From contig CANJVU010000024.1 in NCBI GenBank assembly GCA_947478525.1, positions 1-38,270 on the forward strand: 38,270 bases of DNA, read 5' to 3'. Made by a program: the position numbers and the translations under genes. Positions 1-9,103 of this stretch are shown here, in pieces; position 1 is the first letter of the stretch, and each line of letters opens with the position of its first letter. The DNA comes from Thiotrichales bacterium. GTDB taxonomy: Bacteria > Pseudomonadota > Gammaproteobacteria > Francisellales > CACEW01. The notes under the pieces were generated by a model. That model was not told the DNA's origin. It saw only the letters and a list, made by a program, of their open reading frames with translations, and did no database searches.

Positions 1-2261
1 ACTGATCCTGTCACAGAACTGCTTACACTATAAGTCGTGCTGCCTGTTTCTGTATTTGTACTCGTTGGTGTCAACGTTACCGATGGAGTTGCAGAGTTCG
101 TTGAACTGATCGTGATCGCGGGACTACCACTGGGGCTAGCCGTCGGCGTCATCGTCGCGGTTTGCGTCGCTGTCAACGTCGCCGTGGCTGTTACCGTCGG
201 GGTTCCTGTTGAAGTATTCGTTAGGGTAACCGTCGAAGTTCCACTCACTGTTGAGCTTGGGCTTACCGTCATCGATACGCTAGGTGAAGCAGTGTCCGTC
301 ACTGTGATCGATGAACTACCACTGGCCGTCGGCGTCATCGTCGCGGTTTGCGTCGCTGTCAACGTCGCCGTGGCTGTCACGCTTCCTGTTGCCGTATTGG
401 TCAACGTTGCAGTCACTGTCGGTGTGCCGCTGGTGCTGGTGCTTGGCGTTACTGTCATTGTCGTCGTTGGTGATGCCGATGAAGTCACGCTAATCGATGG
501 AGTACCAGTTGCTGATGTCGTCGCACTAATACTTTGAGTAGAGGATACCGTCACTGAAGCTGATGTGCTTGGTGTGCTTGTCGGTGAAGCGGAAGTCGTC
601 AGCGATACGGTTGTACTGTTAGTTGTAGAAGCAGTAATGGTTGCCGTAACGGACGAGGAGTTAGATGAAGTAATCGTAAATGAATTGGAACGTGTAGAAC
701 TTAAACTTTGTGATCGTGATAATGTCACCGATACCGAAGCAGAGGTTGAGCTGCTTACCAAAAACGTCGCTGTACCAGTAGCACTGTTTGTTGCTGTCAA
801 CGTCGCACTCACCGTCGATGAAAGCGATACCGATTCCGTTGGAGTTATCGATTGCGAAATCGTTGGTGTAATGCTTATTGTTGGTGTTGGTAAAGCAGAA
901 CGAACCATAATCTGCAACTTATTGCTACAAACAACATTACCCTCTGCATCTAAGCAAATCTGGACATCTAATTCTCTGATATCTTCAACTTCACAGTGCA
1001 TTCCCTGCAGTTGAGTTTGCAGTGTGTTAACATCACTGGCTGAAAGGGTAATAACATTTCCTTCGCCAACATTACCACGAAGATTGCCACTGGCATCAAA
1101 CGAAAAACGATACTCATGGCCTTCTACCGTACAGATCAACGCTGAAGAGGAGCCGATGCCTCCTGCAGAGAATTTTACATTGGTTGGGTTTAACCCAGCC
1201 GTTGCTAAGTGTTTTGTTACCAACCCGGTAATGATTGCTTGTGAAACGTCTGGATCCATTGCACCTGGACCCGTTATTAAAACGCTGGGGGCAGGACCTT
1301 TTCTAGTAAAATACCAACCAAGAATACCAGCAAGACCACCCGCAGCTAATAACACCGCAGCAACAAGAGCGATTTTTTTTCTGCGGCTACCACCCCTCGG
1401 CTGCATAAGCCCAACTTCACAATGAACATCAGGAACTTGCGGAACCCCCTCTCCTTCATGATCTTGATCCGAGCTTCCAACATCCACAACAACTTCAACT
1501 GGCGCAATAGTAGCATCTACACCCATTACTTGAGAAGCGACATTTCCATGAACATCATCGTGAGCGTGCGACCCATCGGTAGAGCCAATACCAGTACCCG
1601 ATGCGGCCAAAGAGAGTCGACCAGGACCTTCCCCCCGAGCTTTCCCTGAAGATGTTGCAACAAAAAAAGAAGGAGACTCTGAGACAAAAGCAGCAGCTAC
1701 TTCTAAAGCACCAGTAACACAATGCCCTTGATCCCAAATCTTACTATCCGTAGAATCAGATGAAACCCGTAAGGAATTAAGATAGCGATCTTCAGCTTCT
1801 TTTGCATGCGCTACTGCAACTTTTACTCTTTGAAGCGCAACAAAACCTGTTTGCAAGTTATCTTCTGGTGCTCCGACTGGAGCGCCCACTGCCACGGGCT
1901 CAGAACTTTCGGCGAGAGCCTCTGAACGCTCAACAACCCAATTTACTTTTTCAGAAAGCGTTTCTTGAGTTAATTTCAAACGAAGGGCTATCACACCCAA
2001 AAATTTATCAACATCACCACCAATTTCTTCTTCGGGAATTAATAATTTTGTGAGTTTTTTTAACGTGAGAATAATGAGACCATCTAAGTCAACAACACCC
2101 TTAACTTGATAAGAAAGCCCTACAGTGTAGGTTAAAAAATCACACCAATAGACCTTGAAATTATCGACCCTAAAACTTGCAGAATCAATTTTACTAGCGT
2201 CCATAAGATAGCGGCGCGCGACGTCTTCGTTCCACTGTAATTCATTTCCACTGCCACTCAC
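1..2261 (-). CDS. Single-pass membrane protein with long mucin-like Ser/Thr-rich tail (3' end outside window)
   Basis: The frame is open from a GTG at 2261 to the window edge, giving 753 visible residues and no stop. A GGGGG Shine-Dalgarno lies 7 bases before the GTG, and an in-frame TGA immediately precedes it, so no longer start exists. Residues 1-290 are soluble, with no signal peptide and a Ser/Gly/Ala-rich stretch around 190-280. RRKK at about 293-296 precedes one hydrophobic segment (297-318), which by the positive-inside rule puts the N-terminus in the cytoplasm. Residues 320-450 form a small domain with four or more cysteines. From residue 458 to the edge the protein is almost only Ser, Thr, Ala, Val, Pro, Ile and Gly. 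V-rich open frames on the other strand here are compositional shadows. I do not recognise the family. A surface adhesin or a secreted effector that inserts in a host membrane are both possible; function is unknown. Confidence 0.85.
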   Translation of the reverse strand, partial: MSGSGNELQWNEDVARRYLMDASKIDSASFRVDNFKVYWCDFLTYTVGLSYQVKGVVDLDGLIILTLKKLTKLLIPEEEIGGDVDKFLGVIALRLKLTQETLSEKVNWVVERSEALAESSEPVAVGAPVGAPEDNLQTGFVALQRVKVAVAHAKEAEDRYLNSLRVSSDSTDSKIWDQGHCVTGALEVAAAFVSESPSFFVATSSGKARGEGPGRLSLAASGTGIGSTDGSHAHDDVHGNVASQVMGVDATIAPVEVVVDVGSSDQDHEGEGVPQVPDVHCEVGLMQPRGGSRRKKIALVAAVLLAAGGLAGILGWYFTRKGPAPSVLITGPGAMDPDVSQAIITGLVTKHLATAGLNPTNVKFSAGGIGSSSALICTVEGHEYRFSFDASGNLRGNVGEGNVITLSASDVNTLQTQLQGMHCEVEDIRELDVQICLDAEGNVVCSNKLQIMVRSALPTPTISITPTISQSITPTESVSLSSTVSATLTATNSATGTATFLVSSSTSASVSVTLSRSQSLSSTRSNSFTITSSNSSSVTATITASTTNSTTVSLTTSASPTSTPSTSASVTVSSTQSISATTSATGTPSISVTSSASPTTTMTVTPSTSTSGTPTVTATLTNTATGSVTATATLTATQTATMTPTASGSSSITVTDTASPSVSMTVSPSSTVSGTSTVTLTNTSTGTPTVTATATLTATQTATMTPTASPSGSPAITISSTNSATPSVTLTPTSTNTETGSTTYSVSSSVTGS
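139..377 (-). repeat. 53-bp direct repeat inside the Ser/Thr-rich tail
   Basis: Positions 139-191 and 325-377 are identical over 53 bases, 186 bases (62 codons) apart and in the same frame. Both encode the same Thr-Ala-Thr type block in the Ser/Thr tail. Flanking bases diverge but still code for similar Ser/Thr-rich residues. This looks like a recent internal duplication or gene conversion and could allow length variation by recombination. Confidence 0.85.
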
Positions 2262-2290
2262 TCATTTACCCCCAAATACTAAAATTTCAG

Positions 2291-2307
2291 AATCTCCATG
2301 GGAGATT
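2291..2307. promoter_or_regulatory. Perfect inverted repeat over the transcription start
   Basis: A 7-base arm, a 3-base spacer and a 7-base arm (aatctcc-atg-ggagatt) overlap the downstream edge of the -10 box and the predicted start of the leftward transcript. It could be an operator or a 5' stem-loop of the mRNA. Only the symmetry and position are seen; no regulator is known. Confidence 0.5.
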
Positions 2308-2333
2308 ATATAATGCTTATTAAATTAAGTCAA
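2305..2333 (-). promoter_or_regulatory. Near-consensus sigma-70 promoter for the Ser/Thr-rich protein gene
   Basis: On the minus strand TTGACT (2333-2328) and TATAAT (2310-2305) are separated by exactly 17 bases. The predicted start is near 2298, giving a leader of about 37 bases before the GTG. It is one of the strongest-looking promoters in the window. Confidence 0.8.
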
Positions 2334-2422
2334 CGTAATATCCACCTGATTTAGGCAAATAATAACCACTAAAAATAATCGCTATAACATAAATTTAAGC
2401 TGAAAAAAATTTCACTGCTTGG

Positions 2423-3943
2423 TTAGTAATGGTTCAACAAAACCACTTTTCGATCTGCTCTACTCACGACCGTATAAGCACAATCATGTTGCGCAAAATT
2501 ATTTAATGCATCTGCTCTGGCAAACACCCAAACACGCTGGGTACTACACCACAACGACCAAAACTGCTCCTCATCGAGCAGCCATTTTTTTGCCTTTGGA
2601 TCTTGCTGCACACCCATATAAAACATCTGCGGCCAGCCATCATTAGACATGATTTTATGCACATCATTCCACTGCCCCACCACCAGCACCTGACGCTGCA
2701 AATAGAGCGGCACACCCCAAAAATAATTTTCATAAGAAACCACCTGATCGGTCGGTTGAATTTGATGACGCACCACTGCGGTCAGTGTTTGATCGGTATT
2801 AATCGGAAACCAACGCATACAACCCATCACCGCAACCAGCGCAACGGCAAACACAAGAAACACCGACCAAAATGCTTTGCGCCAGCACGAGGAGGCAAAA
2901 CGCGTATCAAGATAAGTGCCCAACAATAAAGCCAAAGGCGGAAACACGGGTGCAATATATCCCGGCAGTTTTGATGCAGGGATCGAAAAGAAAATTAAAA
3001 TGAGTAACGGCCATAACAATAAAATCGCCGAACGATGATTACGCGGCTCTTTGTGTTTGACCTGCAGCCAATGCATTTTGATGCTTTGACCAAAAAACCA
3101 AATCCACGGCGCAATGCCCGCCAGAATCAACATCAGATAATACCAAACCGGTTGAGTACTGTTGAACTGATCCCCTATAAAACGAGTAAATTGTTCGTAG
3201 ATAAAAAAATAATGCAAGAACGTTGGATTATTTAGGGAGACCACAATAAACCATGGCAACACGATGGCCAGAAAAATAAGAATACTGATGGGCAATGATA
3301 ACTTAGGAATGTATTTCCAGCGGTTCCAGCCGATGATCCACACGCCCAGAATCATCATTGGAAACACGATGGCAATCAAGCCCTTGGTAAGAAACCCTAA
3401 GCCAGCAAAAACAAATGCCAACCACATCCAGTGGCGACCGGCAGTTGAATCTGCCTGATCAATGGCAATTAAGCCACACCCCACGGCACCCGTGATAAAA
3501 AACGCGACTTCGATGTCCATATTGGCAAAATGTGCCACGCCAAAAAACATCGGCATCACGGACAGAATTAGTGCTGACAACAAGCCACTACGGCGACCAA
3601 ATAATTTATTACCAATCACATAAACCAGTAAACAATTACCCACTCCAGCCAACATCGGAAACAGACGAATACTCCATTCATTGATGCCAAACAACACCAT
3701 CGACAAAGCTTGTAGCCAGTAAAATAAAATCGGTTTATCCAGAAAAGGAACGCCATCAACGTGCGGGGTGATAAAATTACCCGTGACCAACATTTCACGC
3801 GCTGCGTCGGAATAACGGCCTTCGTCAGGACTAATGAGCCCGTGACTGCCAAGGAATAGTAAGTAGAAAAGACCGATAGTAATCAATAGCGCAAAAAAAT
3901 CACCATAAAACGTTTTGCCTGTGGCAGAATTTTTTTTAATCAT
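2423..3943 (-). CDS. ArnT/PMT-like integral membrane glycosyltransferase
   Basis: The 506-residue polytopic protein has the GT-C fold signature of the ArnT / PMT_2 group. After the first membrane segment comes a periplasmic loop with [13 protein letters not shown] (acidic pair D40-E41) and a following LDKPILFYW element. A second conserved acidic site lies in HFANMDI (D143). Many further hydrophobic helices follow, then a soluble C-terminal domain. Family members move a sugar from a polyprenyl-phosphate donor to lipid A, protein or another acceptor on the outer face of the inner membrane. The acceptor cannot be told from sequence. The ATG overlaps the era stop by 8 bases and has a GAGG Shine-Dalgarno, so it is translated as the last gene of the lepA-lepB-rnc-era operon, the place where recO often sits in relatives. 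Confidence 0.82.
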   Translation of the reverse strand: MIKKNSATGKTFYGDFFALLITIGLFYLLFLGSHGLISPDEGRYSDAAREMLVTGNFITPHVDGVPFLDKPILFYWLQALSMVLFGINEWSIRLFPMLAGVGNCLLVYVIGNKLFGRRSGLLSALILSVMPMFFGVAHFANMDIEVAFFITGAVGCGLIAIDQADSTAGRHWMWLAFVFAGLGFLTKGLIAIVFPMMILGVWIIGWNRWKYIPKLSLPISILIFLAIVLPWFIVVSLNNPTFLHYFFIYEQFTRFIGDQFNSTQPVWYYLMLILAGIAPWIWFFGQSIKMHWLQVKHKEPRNHRSAILLLWPLLILIFFSIPASKLPGYIAPVFPPLALLLGTYLDTRFASSCWRKAFWSVFLVFAVALVAVMGCMRWFPINTDQTLTAVVRHQIQPTDQVVSYENYFWGVPLYLQRQVLVVGQWNDVHKIMSNDGWPQMFYMGVQQDPKAKKWLLDEEQFWSLWCSTQRVWVFARADALNNFAQHDCAYTVVSRADRKVVLLNHY

Positions 3944-4871
3944 ACCCCAACGACCTCAATGCACGTTCATCATCCGACCAGCCTTGCTTAACCTTAACCC
4001 ACAGCTGCAAGTGTACCCGCCTGCCCAGCAACGCTCTAATATCAATCCGTGCTTCGCTGCCAATTTCTTTTAATTTTTCGCCGCCTTTGCCAATAATAAT
4101 CGGTTTTTGACTGTCGCGCTCAATAAAAATAGTGGCCGCAATATAGATCTGCTCTTCGGCGGGATCGTCTTTAAAGATTTCAATTTCCACTGCCAACGCA
4201 TAAGGCAACTCTTCGCCCAAATGACGCATGAGTTTTTCACGGATAATTTCGGCGGTGAGAAACTTGGTGGAGCGATCGGTAATCTGATCTTCTGCAAACA
4301 CAAAGGGCTGTTCTGGCAAATGTTTGGCAATTAAGGTCTGCAAGGCATCCAGTTGCGTACCCTGTTTTGCCGAAATCGGAATCACATCAACAAAGGGCAT
4401 TTTGTTATAAAGCGCTTTTAAATGCGGCAATAAGGTACGCTTATCCTTTACTTTGTCCACTTTATTAAGCGCCAAAATCACCGGAACTTCGGTGGTTTTG
4501 AGGCGCTCTAGAATATAATCTTCTTCATCAGTCCAATGCTCATCAATTACCCAGACAATCACATTCACATCATGCACGATACTGGTCGCTGCTTTGTTCA
4601 TATAACGGTTTAATGCTTTACGTTGCTGACGATGAATACCGGGCGTATCGACATAAATGGTTTGCACATCACCTTCGGTTTTTACACCCAAAATCTGATG
4701 GCGTGTGGTTTGTGGTTTGCGACAGGTGATGCTGATCTTTTGCCCCAGTAAATGATTCAACAGGGTTGATTTGCCCACATTAGGTCGACCGATAATGGCG
4801 ACATAGCCACATTTTGTGCCACTTCTAGGCGTGGAGAAGAAATTCATCACCACATCATTCGACTCACTCAT
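3936..4871 (-). CDS. era: GTPase Era, 16S rRNA-binding ribosome assembly factor
   Basis: Era binds the 3' end of 16S rRNA and helps mature the 30S subunit at the membrane. All G motifs are present in order: GRPNVGKST (G1), QTTRH (G2), DTPGI (G3), NKVD (G4) and SAK (G5). A C-terminal KH domain follows with [14 protein letters not shown]. The open frame extends upstream to 4985, but that part is basic low-information sequence inside rnc. The ATG at 4871 gives 311 residues, close to the usual length, and overlaps the rnc stop as ATGA behind a GGAG. Translation is therefore probably coupled to rnc. Confidence 0.96.
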   Translation of the reverse strand: MSESNDVVMNFFSTPRSGTKCGYVAIIGRPNVGKSTLLNHLLGQKISITCRKPQTTRHQILGVKTEGDVQTIYVDTPGIHRQQRKALNRYMNKAATSIVHDVNVIVWVIDEHWTDEEDYILERLKTTEVPVILALNKVDKVKDKRTLLPHLKALYNKMPFVDVIPISAKQGTQLDALQTLIAKHLPEQPFVFAEDQITDRSTKFLTAEIIREKLMRHLGEELPYALAVEIEIFKDDPAEEQIYIAATIFIERDSQKPIIIGKGGEKLKEIGSEARIDIRALLGRRVHLQLWVKVKQGWSDDERALRSLGYD

Positions 4872-5533
4872 TCCAACTCCAATTTTTTTAATATTTGCTC
4901 TGCCGATTGTTGCTCGGCGCTTTTTCGGCTTAACCCTTGTGCCTCTTCTATCAACCCTAGTACCTCTACCGAACAGCGCACCCAAAAGGTTTGATGATGT
5001 TCTTCACCTTCGGTACGAAAAATCTGATAGATCGGCAAAGCCAGACCCTTGCCTTGCAAATATTCCTGCAGACGACTTTTGGGATCACGCACATTGTCTT
5101 GCAACGATAAATTTTGTAACCGACTGGCAAACCACCGTAACACAATGGTACGACAGGTATTAAAATCCGAATCGAGATAAATCGCGCCAATCAAAGCTTC
5201 CAGTGCATTTTCCAAAATTGAATGACGGCGATGGCCACCACTACGTAACTCACCAACCCCCAAAGTTAATTCATCCCCCAGTTGAAATGACTGCGCCAGG
5301 GTGACCAGGGTTTCGCCTTTCACCAAGCTCGAACGCAAGCGGCTTAACTGCCCTTCTTGAGCATAGGGGAATTGTTGATATAACGCTTCGGCAATGATCA
5401 GCCCTAATACTGAATCGCCTAAAAATTCGAGGCGCTCATTATGCGTTGGCGCGAAACTTCGATGCGTCAATGCCAACTTAAGCAGTTCAGGATGGTTAAA
5501 TTCGTAGCCTAGGCGTTGCGATAAGGTGATCAT
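4868..5533 (-). CDS. rnc: Ribonuclease III
   Basis: RNase III cleaves double-stranded RNA, processing the 30S rRNA precursor and some mRNAs. The catalytic signature [12 protein letters not shown] is near residue 38, and the second acidic cluster [14 protein letters not shown] follows. A C-terminal double-stranded RNA-binding domain begins at about residue 150 ([11 protein letters not shown]). The frame runs up to 5608, but the extra N-terminus lies inside lepB. The ATG at 5533 gives 221 residues, the family norm, with AGGAAA overlapping the lepB stop as ribosome binding site. It lies 8 bases after lepB and overlaps era by 4 bases. Confidence 0.96.
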   Translation of the reverse strand: MITLSQRLGYEFNHPELLKLALTHRSFAPTHNERLEFLGDSVLGLIIAEALYQQFPYAQEGQLSRLRSSLVKGETLVTLAQSFQLGDELTLGVGELRSGGHRRHSILENALEALIGAIYLDSDFNTCRTIVLRWFASRLQNLSLQDNVRDPKSRLQEYLQGKGLALPIYQIFRTEGEEHHQTFWVRCSVEVLGLIEEAQGLSRKSAEQQSAEQILKKLELE

Positions 5534-5541
5534 GTTATTTC

Positions 5542-6402
5542 CTATGGCAACATTGTACCCAAGCGATTCCAACGCACGCTGTCGGTGGTGCTGTCCCAAC
5601 TCATCCATACCATAAAGGCTTTACCGACGAGGTCTTTATCGGACACAAAACCCCAAAAACGGCTGTCATCACTGTTATCGCGGTTGTCACCCATGACAAA
5701 ATATTCACCCGGTGGCACCACCACATCTTTAAAATCAAATGCCGATGCAATCGGGCTATTGTTAATCGTATGAACCGTTTTACCCAACGTTTGTTGATAT
5801 TGCTTAACCATGGTGGCAGATACCGCACCCTCTGTTGGATCAATGCCAACCAGATTACTGTTGGCCGGTTCAATGGTGTTATCGATCCATTTTTTTGGCG
5901 CCAGTTGGCCATTGATATACAGCTCTTTATTGACATAGCTGATTTTATCACCCGGCAAGCCAACCACGGTTTTGATATAATCTACTCCCGTAAACACCGG
6001 ATAGTGAAACACTACCACATCCCCCCGCTGCGGAGTACCGATGGGGATAATCAGTTTATCGATGACCGGCAAACGGATACCATAATCAAATTTATTAATC
6101 AGCAGAAATTCGTTTAATTGAATGGTCGGCAACATTGAGCCACTGGGAACACGAAACGGCTCCACAACAAAAGAGCGCACAAAAAAAACAATCAAAAATA
6201 CAGGAAATAATGAACGCGCATAATCCGCCACCAAGGGTGCTTTTAGACGCTCTTTTTTGGCTTTTTTATTTAACCCGGCAAAGCCCTCTTGTTGCATGAC
6301 TTTTTGCTTGCGTGCTTTGGCAAAAAACAGAATATCAATCAATGATACTACGCCAGAAGCAACGGTTAAAATCACCAGTATAATTGCAAAATATTGTCCC
6401 AT
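5542..6402 (-). CDS. lepB: Signal peptidase I
   Basis: LepB removes signal peptides from exported proteins at the periplasmic face of the inner membrane. Two N-terminal hydrophobic segments (about 5-28 and 64-80) are followed by the catalytic serine in PSGSMLPT (Ser89). The general base lysine is in DYIKTVVGLPGD (Lys144), and the C-terminal box GDNRDNSDDSRFWG is present. Length is 286 residues. The start at 6402 has AGGGG upstream and lies 9 bases after lepA, the usual lepA-lepB arrangement. Confidence 0.96.
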   Translation of the reverse strand: MGQYFAIILVILTVASGVVSLIDILFFAKARKQKVMQQEGFAGLNKKAKKERLKAPLVADYARSLFPVFLIVFFVRSFVVEPFRVPSGSMLPTIQLNEFLLINKFDYGIRLPVIDKLIIPIGTPQRGDVVVFHYPVFTGVDYIKTVVGLPGDKISYVNKELYINGQLAPKKWIDNTIEPANSNLVGIDPTEGAVSATMVKQYQQTLGKTVHTINNSPIASAFDFKDVVVPPGEYFVMGDNRDNSDDSRFWGFVSDKDLVGKAFMVWMSWDSTTDSVRWNRLGTMLP

Positions 6403-6411
6403 GAATGCCCC

Positions 6412-8211
6412 TTATTTATCTGTCTTCAAAATCGCCAAAAACGCTTCCTGTGGCACTTCTACGCTACCAATCTGTTTCATACGCTTCTTACCGGCTTTTT
6501 GTTTTTCCAACAGTTTACGCTTACGCGACACGTCCCCACCATAACATTTTGCCAACACGTTTTTACGCAACGCTTTCACGGTCGAACGCGCAATCACCTG
6601 CCCGCCAATCGCCGCTTGAATCGCCACATCAAACATCTGACGTGGAATCAGCTCTTGCAAGCGCTCCACCAAACTGCGCCCCCGAGACACCGATTGATCA
6701 CGATGTACAATTGCAGCCAACGCATCGACACGATCACCATTGATCAACACATCCAGGCGCACCATATCGGCGATTTGATAACGAATAAAATGATAATCCA
6801 ATGATGCATAACCACGACTGACCGACTTTAACCGGTCAAAAAAGTCCAGCACCACCTCACTCATCGGTATCTCATAAGTCAGCGATACTTGTTTACCCAG
6901 ATACTGCATATTTTTTTGCACACCACGACGCTCAATACACAAAGTGATCACGTTACCGACATAATCTTGCGGCGTGAGAATCGTGGCTTCGACAATGGGT
7001 TCACGCATTTCTTCGATGATGCCAATGTCCGGCAATTTCGACGGGTTATCCACATAAACAATGTCACCGGTTTTGGTCACCACTTCAAAAATAACAGTCG
7101 GTGCCGAGGTAATTAAATTTAAATCATATTCGCGTTCCAGTCGCTCTTGAATAATTTCCATATGCAACATACCCAAGAAACCACAACGAAACCCAAAACC
7201 CAGGGCGTGAGAAGTTTCTGGCTCATAAAACAAAGACGCATCATTCAAGCTCAATTTGGCCAGCGCTTCGCGGAAGGCTTCGTAGTCATCTGAACTGACG
7301 GGGAACAAGCCCGCATAGACCTGTGGCTGCACTTTTTTAAACCCGGGCAATGCTTCTGTTGCCGCTGGTTTAACGTGCGTCAAGGTATCTCCGACTGGCG
7401 CACCATGAATGTCTTTGATGCTGGCGGAAACAAACCCTACCTCACCCGTAGATAATTGATCGCGATACAGCCGTTTTGGGGTAAACACACCAAGACCTTC
7501 CACCTGATGGCTTTGACCGGTGGACATTACCAAAATTTTATCGCCTTTTTTCAGCGTGCCATTTTTCACCCGCACCAGCGATACCACCCCCAAATAACTG
7601 TCAAACCAGGAGTCGATGATTAATGCCTGTAATGGGGCATTCGGATCGCCTGCAGGGGGGGGGATTTGTTGAATCAAGCGTTCCAGCGCATCTTCAATAC
7701 CAATGCCGGATTTAGCGCTGACGCACACAGCATCTTGCGCTTCGATACCAATAATCTCTTCAATTTCTTTAGCAACACGCTCAGGCTCTGCTTGCGGCAA
7801 ATCGATCTTATTTAAAATCGGCACCACTTCTAAGCCTTGCTCAATCGCGGTATAACAGTTGGCAACGGTTTGTGCTTCCACCCCTTGCGCTGCATCCACC
7901 ACGAGCAGCGCCCCTTCACACGCTGACAGTGAGCGAGAAACTTCATAAGCAAAATCCACATGACCCGGCGTATCAATAAAATGTAAATGATAGGTATGAC
8001 CATCACGGGCTTTGTAATTCAACGCCACGCTTTGTGCCTTGATGGTAATCCCGCGCTCGCGCTCGATATCCATGGAATCCAAGACCTGCGACTCCATTTC
8101 CCGTTCGCTCAAGCCACCACAGTGCTGAATAAAGCGATCCGATAACGTTGACTTACCATGGTCAATATGGGCAATAATAGAAAAATTACGAATATACTTC
8201 AATTCACTCAT
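6412..8211 (-). CDS. lepA: Elongation factor 4 (LepA)
   Basis: The 599-residue translational GTPase acts on stalled or mis-translocated ribosomes. G motifs are clear: [32 protein letters not shown] and SAKSG. The EF-G-like domains II, III and V and the LepA-specific C-terminal domain (rich in K and R, near [15 protein letters not shown]) complete it. Length matches the family. It starts 12 bases after the CHCC zinc-finger gene and leads the lepB-rnc-era set. Confidence 0.97.
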   Translation of the reverse strand: MSELKYIRNFSIIAHIDHGKSTLSDRFIQHCGGLSEREMESQVLDSMDIERERGITIKAQSVALNYKARDGHTYHLHFIDTPGHVDFAYEVSRSLSACEGALLVVDAAQGVEAQTVANCYTAIEQGLEVVPILNKIDLPQAEPERVAKEIEEIIGIEAQDAVCVSAKSGIGIEDALERLIQQIPPPAGDPNAPLQALIIDSWFDSYLGVVSLVRVKNGTLKKGDKILVMSTGQSHQVEGLGVFTPKRLYRDQLSTGEVGFVSASIKDIHGAPVGDTLTHVKPAATEALPGFKKVQPQVYAGLFPVSSDDYEAFREALAKLSLNDASLFYEPETSHALGFGFRCGFLGMLHMEIIQERLEREYDLNLITSAPTVIFEVVTKTGDIVYVDNPSKLPDIGIIEEMREPIVEATILTPQDYVGNVITLCIERRGVQKNMQYLGKQVSLTYEIPMSEVVLDFFDRLKSVSRGYASLDYHFIRYQIADMVRLDVLINGDRVDALAAIVHRDQSVSRGRSLVERLQELIPRQMFDVAIQAAIGGQVIARSTVKALRKNVLAKCYGGDVSRKRKLLEKQKAGKKRMKQIGSVEVPQEAFLAILKTDK

Positions 8212-8223
8212 TCATCAACTCTC

Positions 8224-8412
8224 TTAAGCTTTGTGCAAAATATAATGGGTACTACAATACGGACAAGTCGCTTCACCGGTTTTTTCAAACGACAAAAACA
8301 CCCGTGGATGCTCGCTCCACAATGCCATATCTGGCGTTGGACAAGCGATAGGTAACTCTTGTTCCTTTACCACACGCACTTTGGGCTGCTGAGATTGTGC
8401 TGCATTGATCAT
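8224..8412 (-). CDS. Small CHCC-type zinc-finger protein
   Basis: This 62-residue protein carries one Cys, one His and a closing CPYC pair in the spacing of the zf-CHCC family (relatives of the NDUFS6 subunit domain of complex I): Cys24, His35, then Cys50 and Cys53. It is a stand-alone zinc-binding protein of unknown role in many proteobacteria. An AAGGA element lies about 10 bases before the ATG. It is first in the operon with lepA and has its own promoter upstream. Confidence 0.85.
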   Translation of the reverse strand: MINAAQSQQPKVRVVKEQELPIACPTPDMALWSEHPRVFLSFEKTGEATCPYCSTHYILHKA

Positions 8413-8449
8413 AACACTAACGTCCTTCTATTAAAGCGATCATCGCGGC

Positions 8450-8478
8450 ATTGTACCGGAAATGAATGACCTTGTCTT
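8450..8478 (-). promoter_or_regulatory. Promoter of the zinc finger-lepA-lepB-rnc-era operon
   Basis: On the minus strand AAGACA (8478-8473) and TACAAT (8455-8450) have a 17-base spacer. The predicted start is near 8443, about 30 bases ahead of the first ATG. Confidence 0.55.
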
Positions 8479-8525
8479 GCCTGGTGTAACCATGCTAAAA
8501 CAGCCTACTTTGTCAGCAGGAAAGC

Positions 8526-8534
8526 TGCTATACT
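8526..8534 (+). promoter_or_regulatory. Extended -10 promoter for the DUF805 gene
   Basis: TGCTATACT is an extended -10 element (TGn then TATACT at 8529-8534). No good -35 box lies at the right distance, as is common for this class. The implied start near 8541 lies downstream of the first ATG of the open frame (8462), supporting the internal start at 8561. Confidence 0.5.
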
Positions 8535-8560
8535 TTACAAAAAATGAAGCAAGATTCTTT

Positions 8561-9103
8561 ATGCGTTGTATTGCCTGTAAAACAAAAGTATCTAAAGATG
8601 CGACCTACTGTTCGCAGTGTGGCGTTGTTTTTGAAAAACACCTTATCACGCATTCACCGATAGATCATGGAGTATATTTCTTCTCGCCACGCTATCTGTG
8701 GTTCCTGTTTTTTTCATTTAAAGGCCGGCTCAATCGAGAACGTTACATCACGGCGCATTTTTTTATTATGAGCTGCTTTTTGATTTATTTTGCAGGGTGT
8801 ATTGCCTTCGCGATTTATTGGGGCCGCCACACACAGTCTGTCCCGCGGGGTTTTGTTGCATTGTGGATCAGTGTATTAGCGGGAGCGGTGATCAGTTATT
8901 TGTTTACCATCCCCATTAAAATCAAACGCGCGCATGACATTGACCATTCTGGGTATATTTATTGGGTATGGTTCATTCCCGGGATTTCACTATTCACCGC
9001 GCTGTGGTTAGCGTTTAAAGTAGGTACACATGGTGTCAATCGTCATGGCTTGTGTCCACGGGGGAAAAATGAGGAACACACCAAAGAACCTATTCAGCCT
9101 TAG
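8561..9103 (+). CDS. DUF805 membrane protein with N-terminal zinc ribbon
   Basis: From the ATG at 8561 the protein has 180 residues. A zinc ribbon (Cys3, Cys6, Cys17, Cys20) is followed by SFKGRLNRERY, the usual opening of DUF805. Three or four membrane helices come next, with RAHDIDHSGY between two of them, another family hallmark. The frame is open back to 8462, but the extended -10 promoter at 8526-8534 argues for the shorter form. The function of DUF805 proteins is unknown. The gene is convergent with the Aas-like gene and their 3' ends overlap by 14 bases. Confidence 0.85.
   Translation: MRCIACKTKVSKDATYCSQCGVVFEKHLITHSPIDHGVYFFSPRYLWFLFFSFKGRLNRERYITAHFFIMSCFLIYFAGCIAFAIYWGRHTQSVPRGFVALWISVLAGAVISYLFTIPIKIKRAHDIDHSGYIYWVWFIPGISLFTALWLAFKVGTHGVNRHGLCPRGKNEEHTKEPIQP

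Noticed and set aside
37..1425. Rightward Val-rich and other open frames (37-537, 565-1014, 1024-1425)
   Set aside because: They are shadows of the leftward Ser/Thr-rich gene: Thr/Ser codons read in reverse give Val-rich frames. The leftward frame has a promoter, a ribosome binding site and a coherent domain layout.
2242..2265. ATG at 2265 as start of the Ser/Thr-rich protein
   Set aside because: It is out of frame with the long protein and stops after seven codons; GTG 2261 is in frame and better spaced from GGGGG.
2279..2299. Six-codon leader peptide after the promoter
   Set aside because: It starts at or before the predicted transcription start and has no ribosome binding site.
4872..4985. 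Basic N-terminal extension of Era
   Set aside because: It lies in the rnc dsRNA-binding coding region, is absent from the family, and the ATGA overlap with GGAG gives a standard start.
8462..8560. N-terminal extension of the DUF805 protein
   Set aside because: A good extended -10 promoter lies inside it, and the zinc ribbon starts naturally at 8561.
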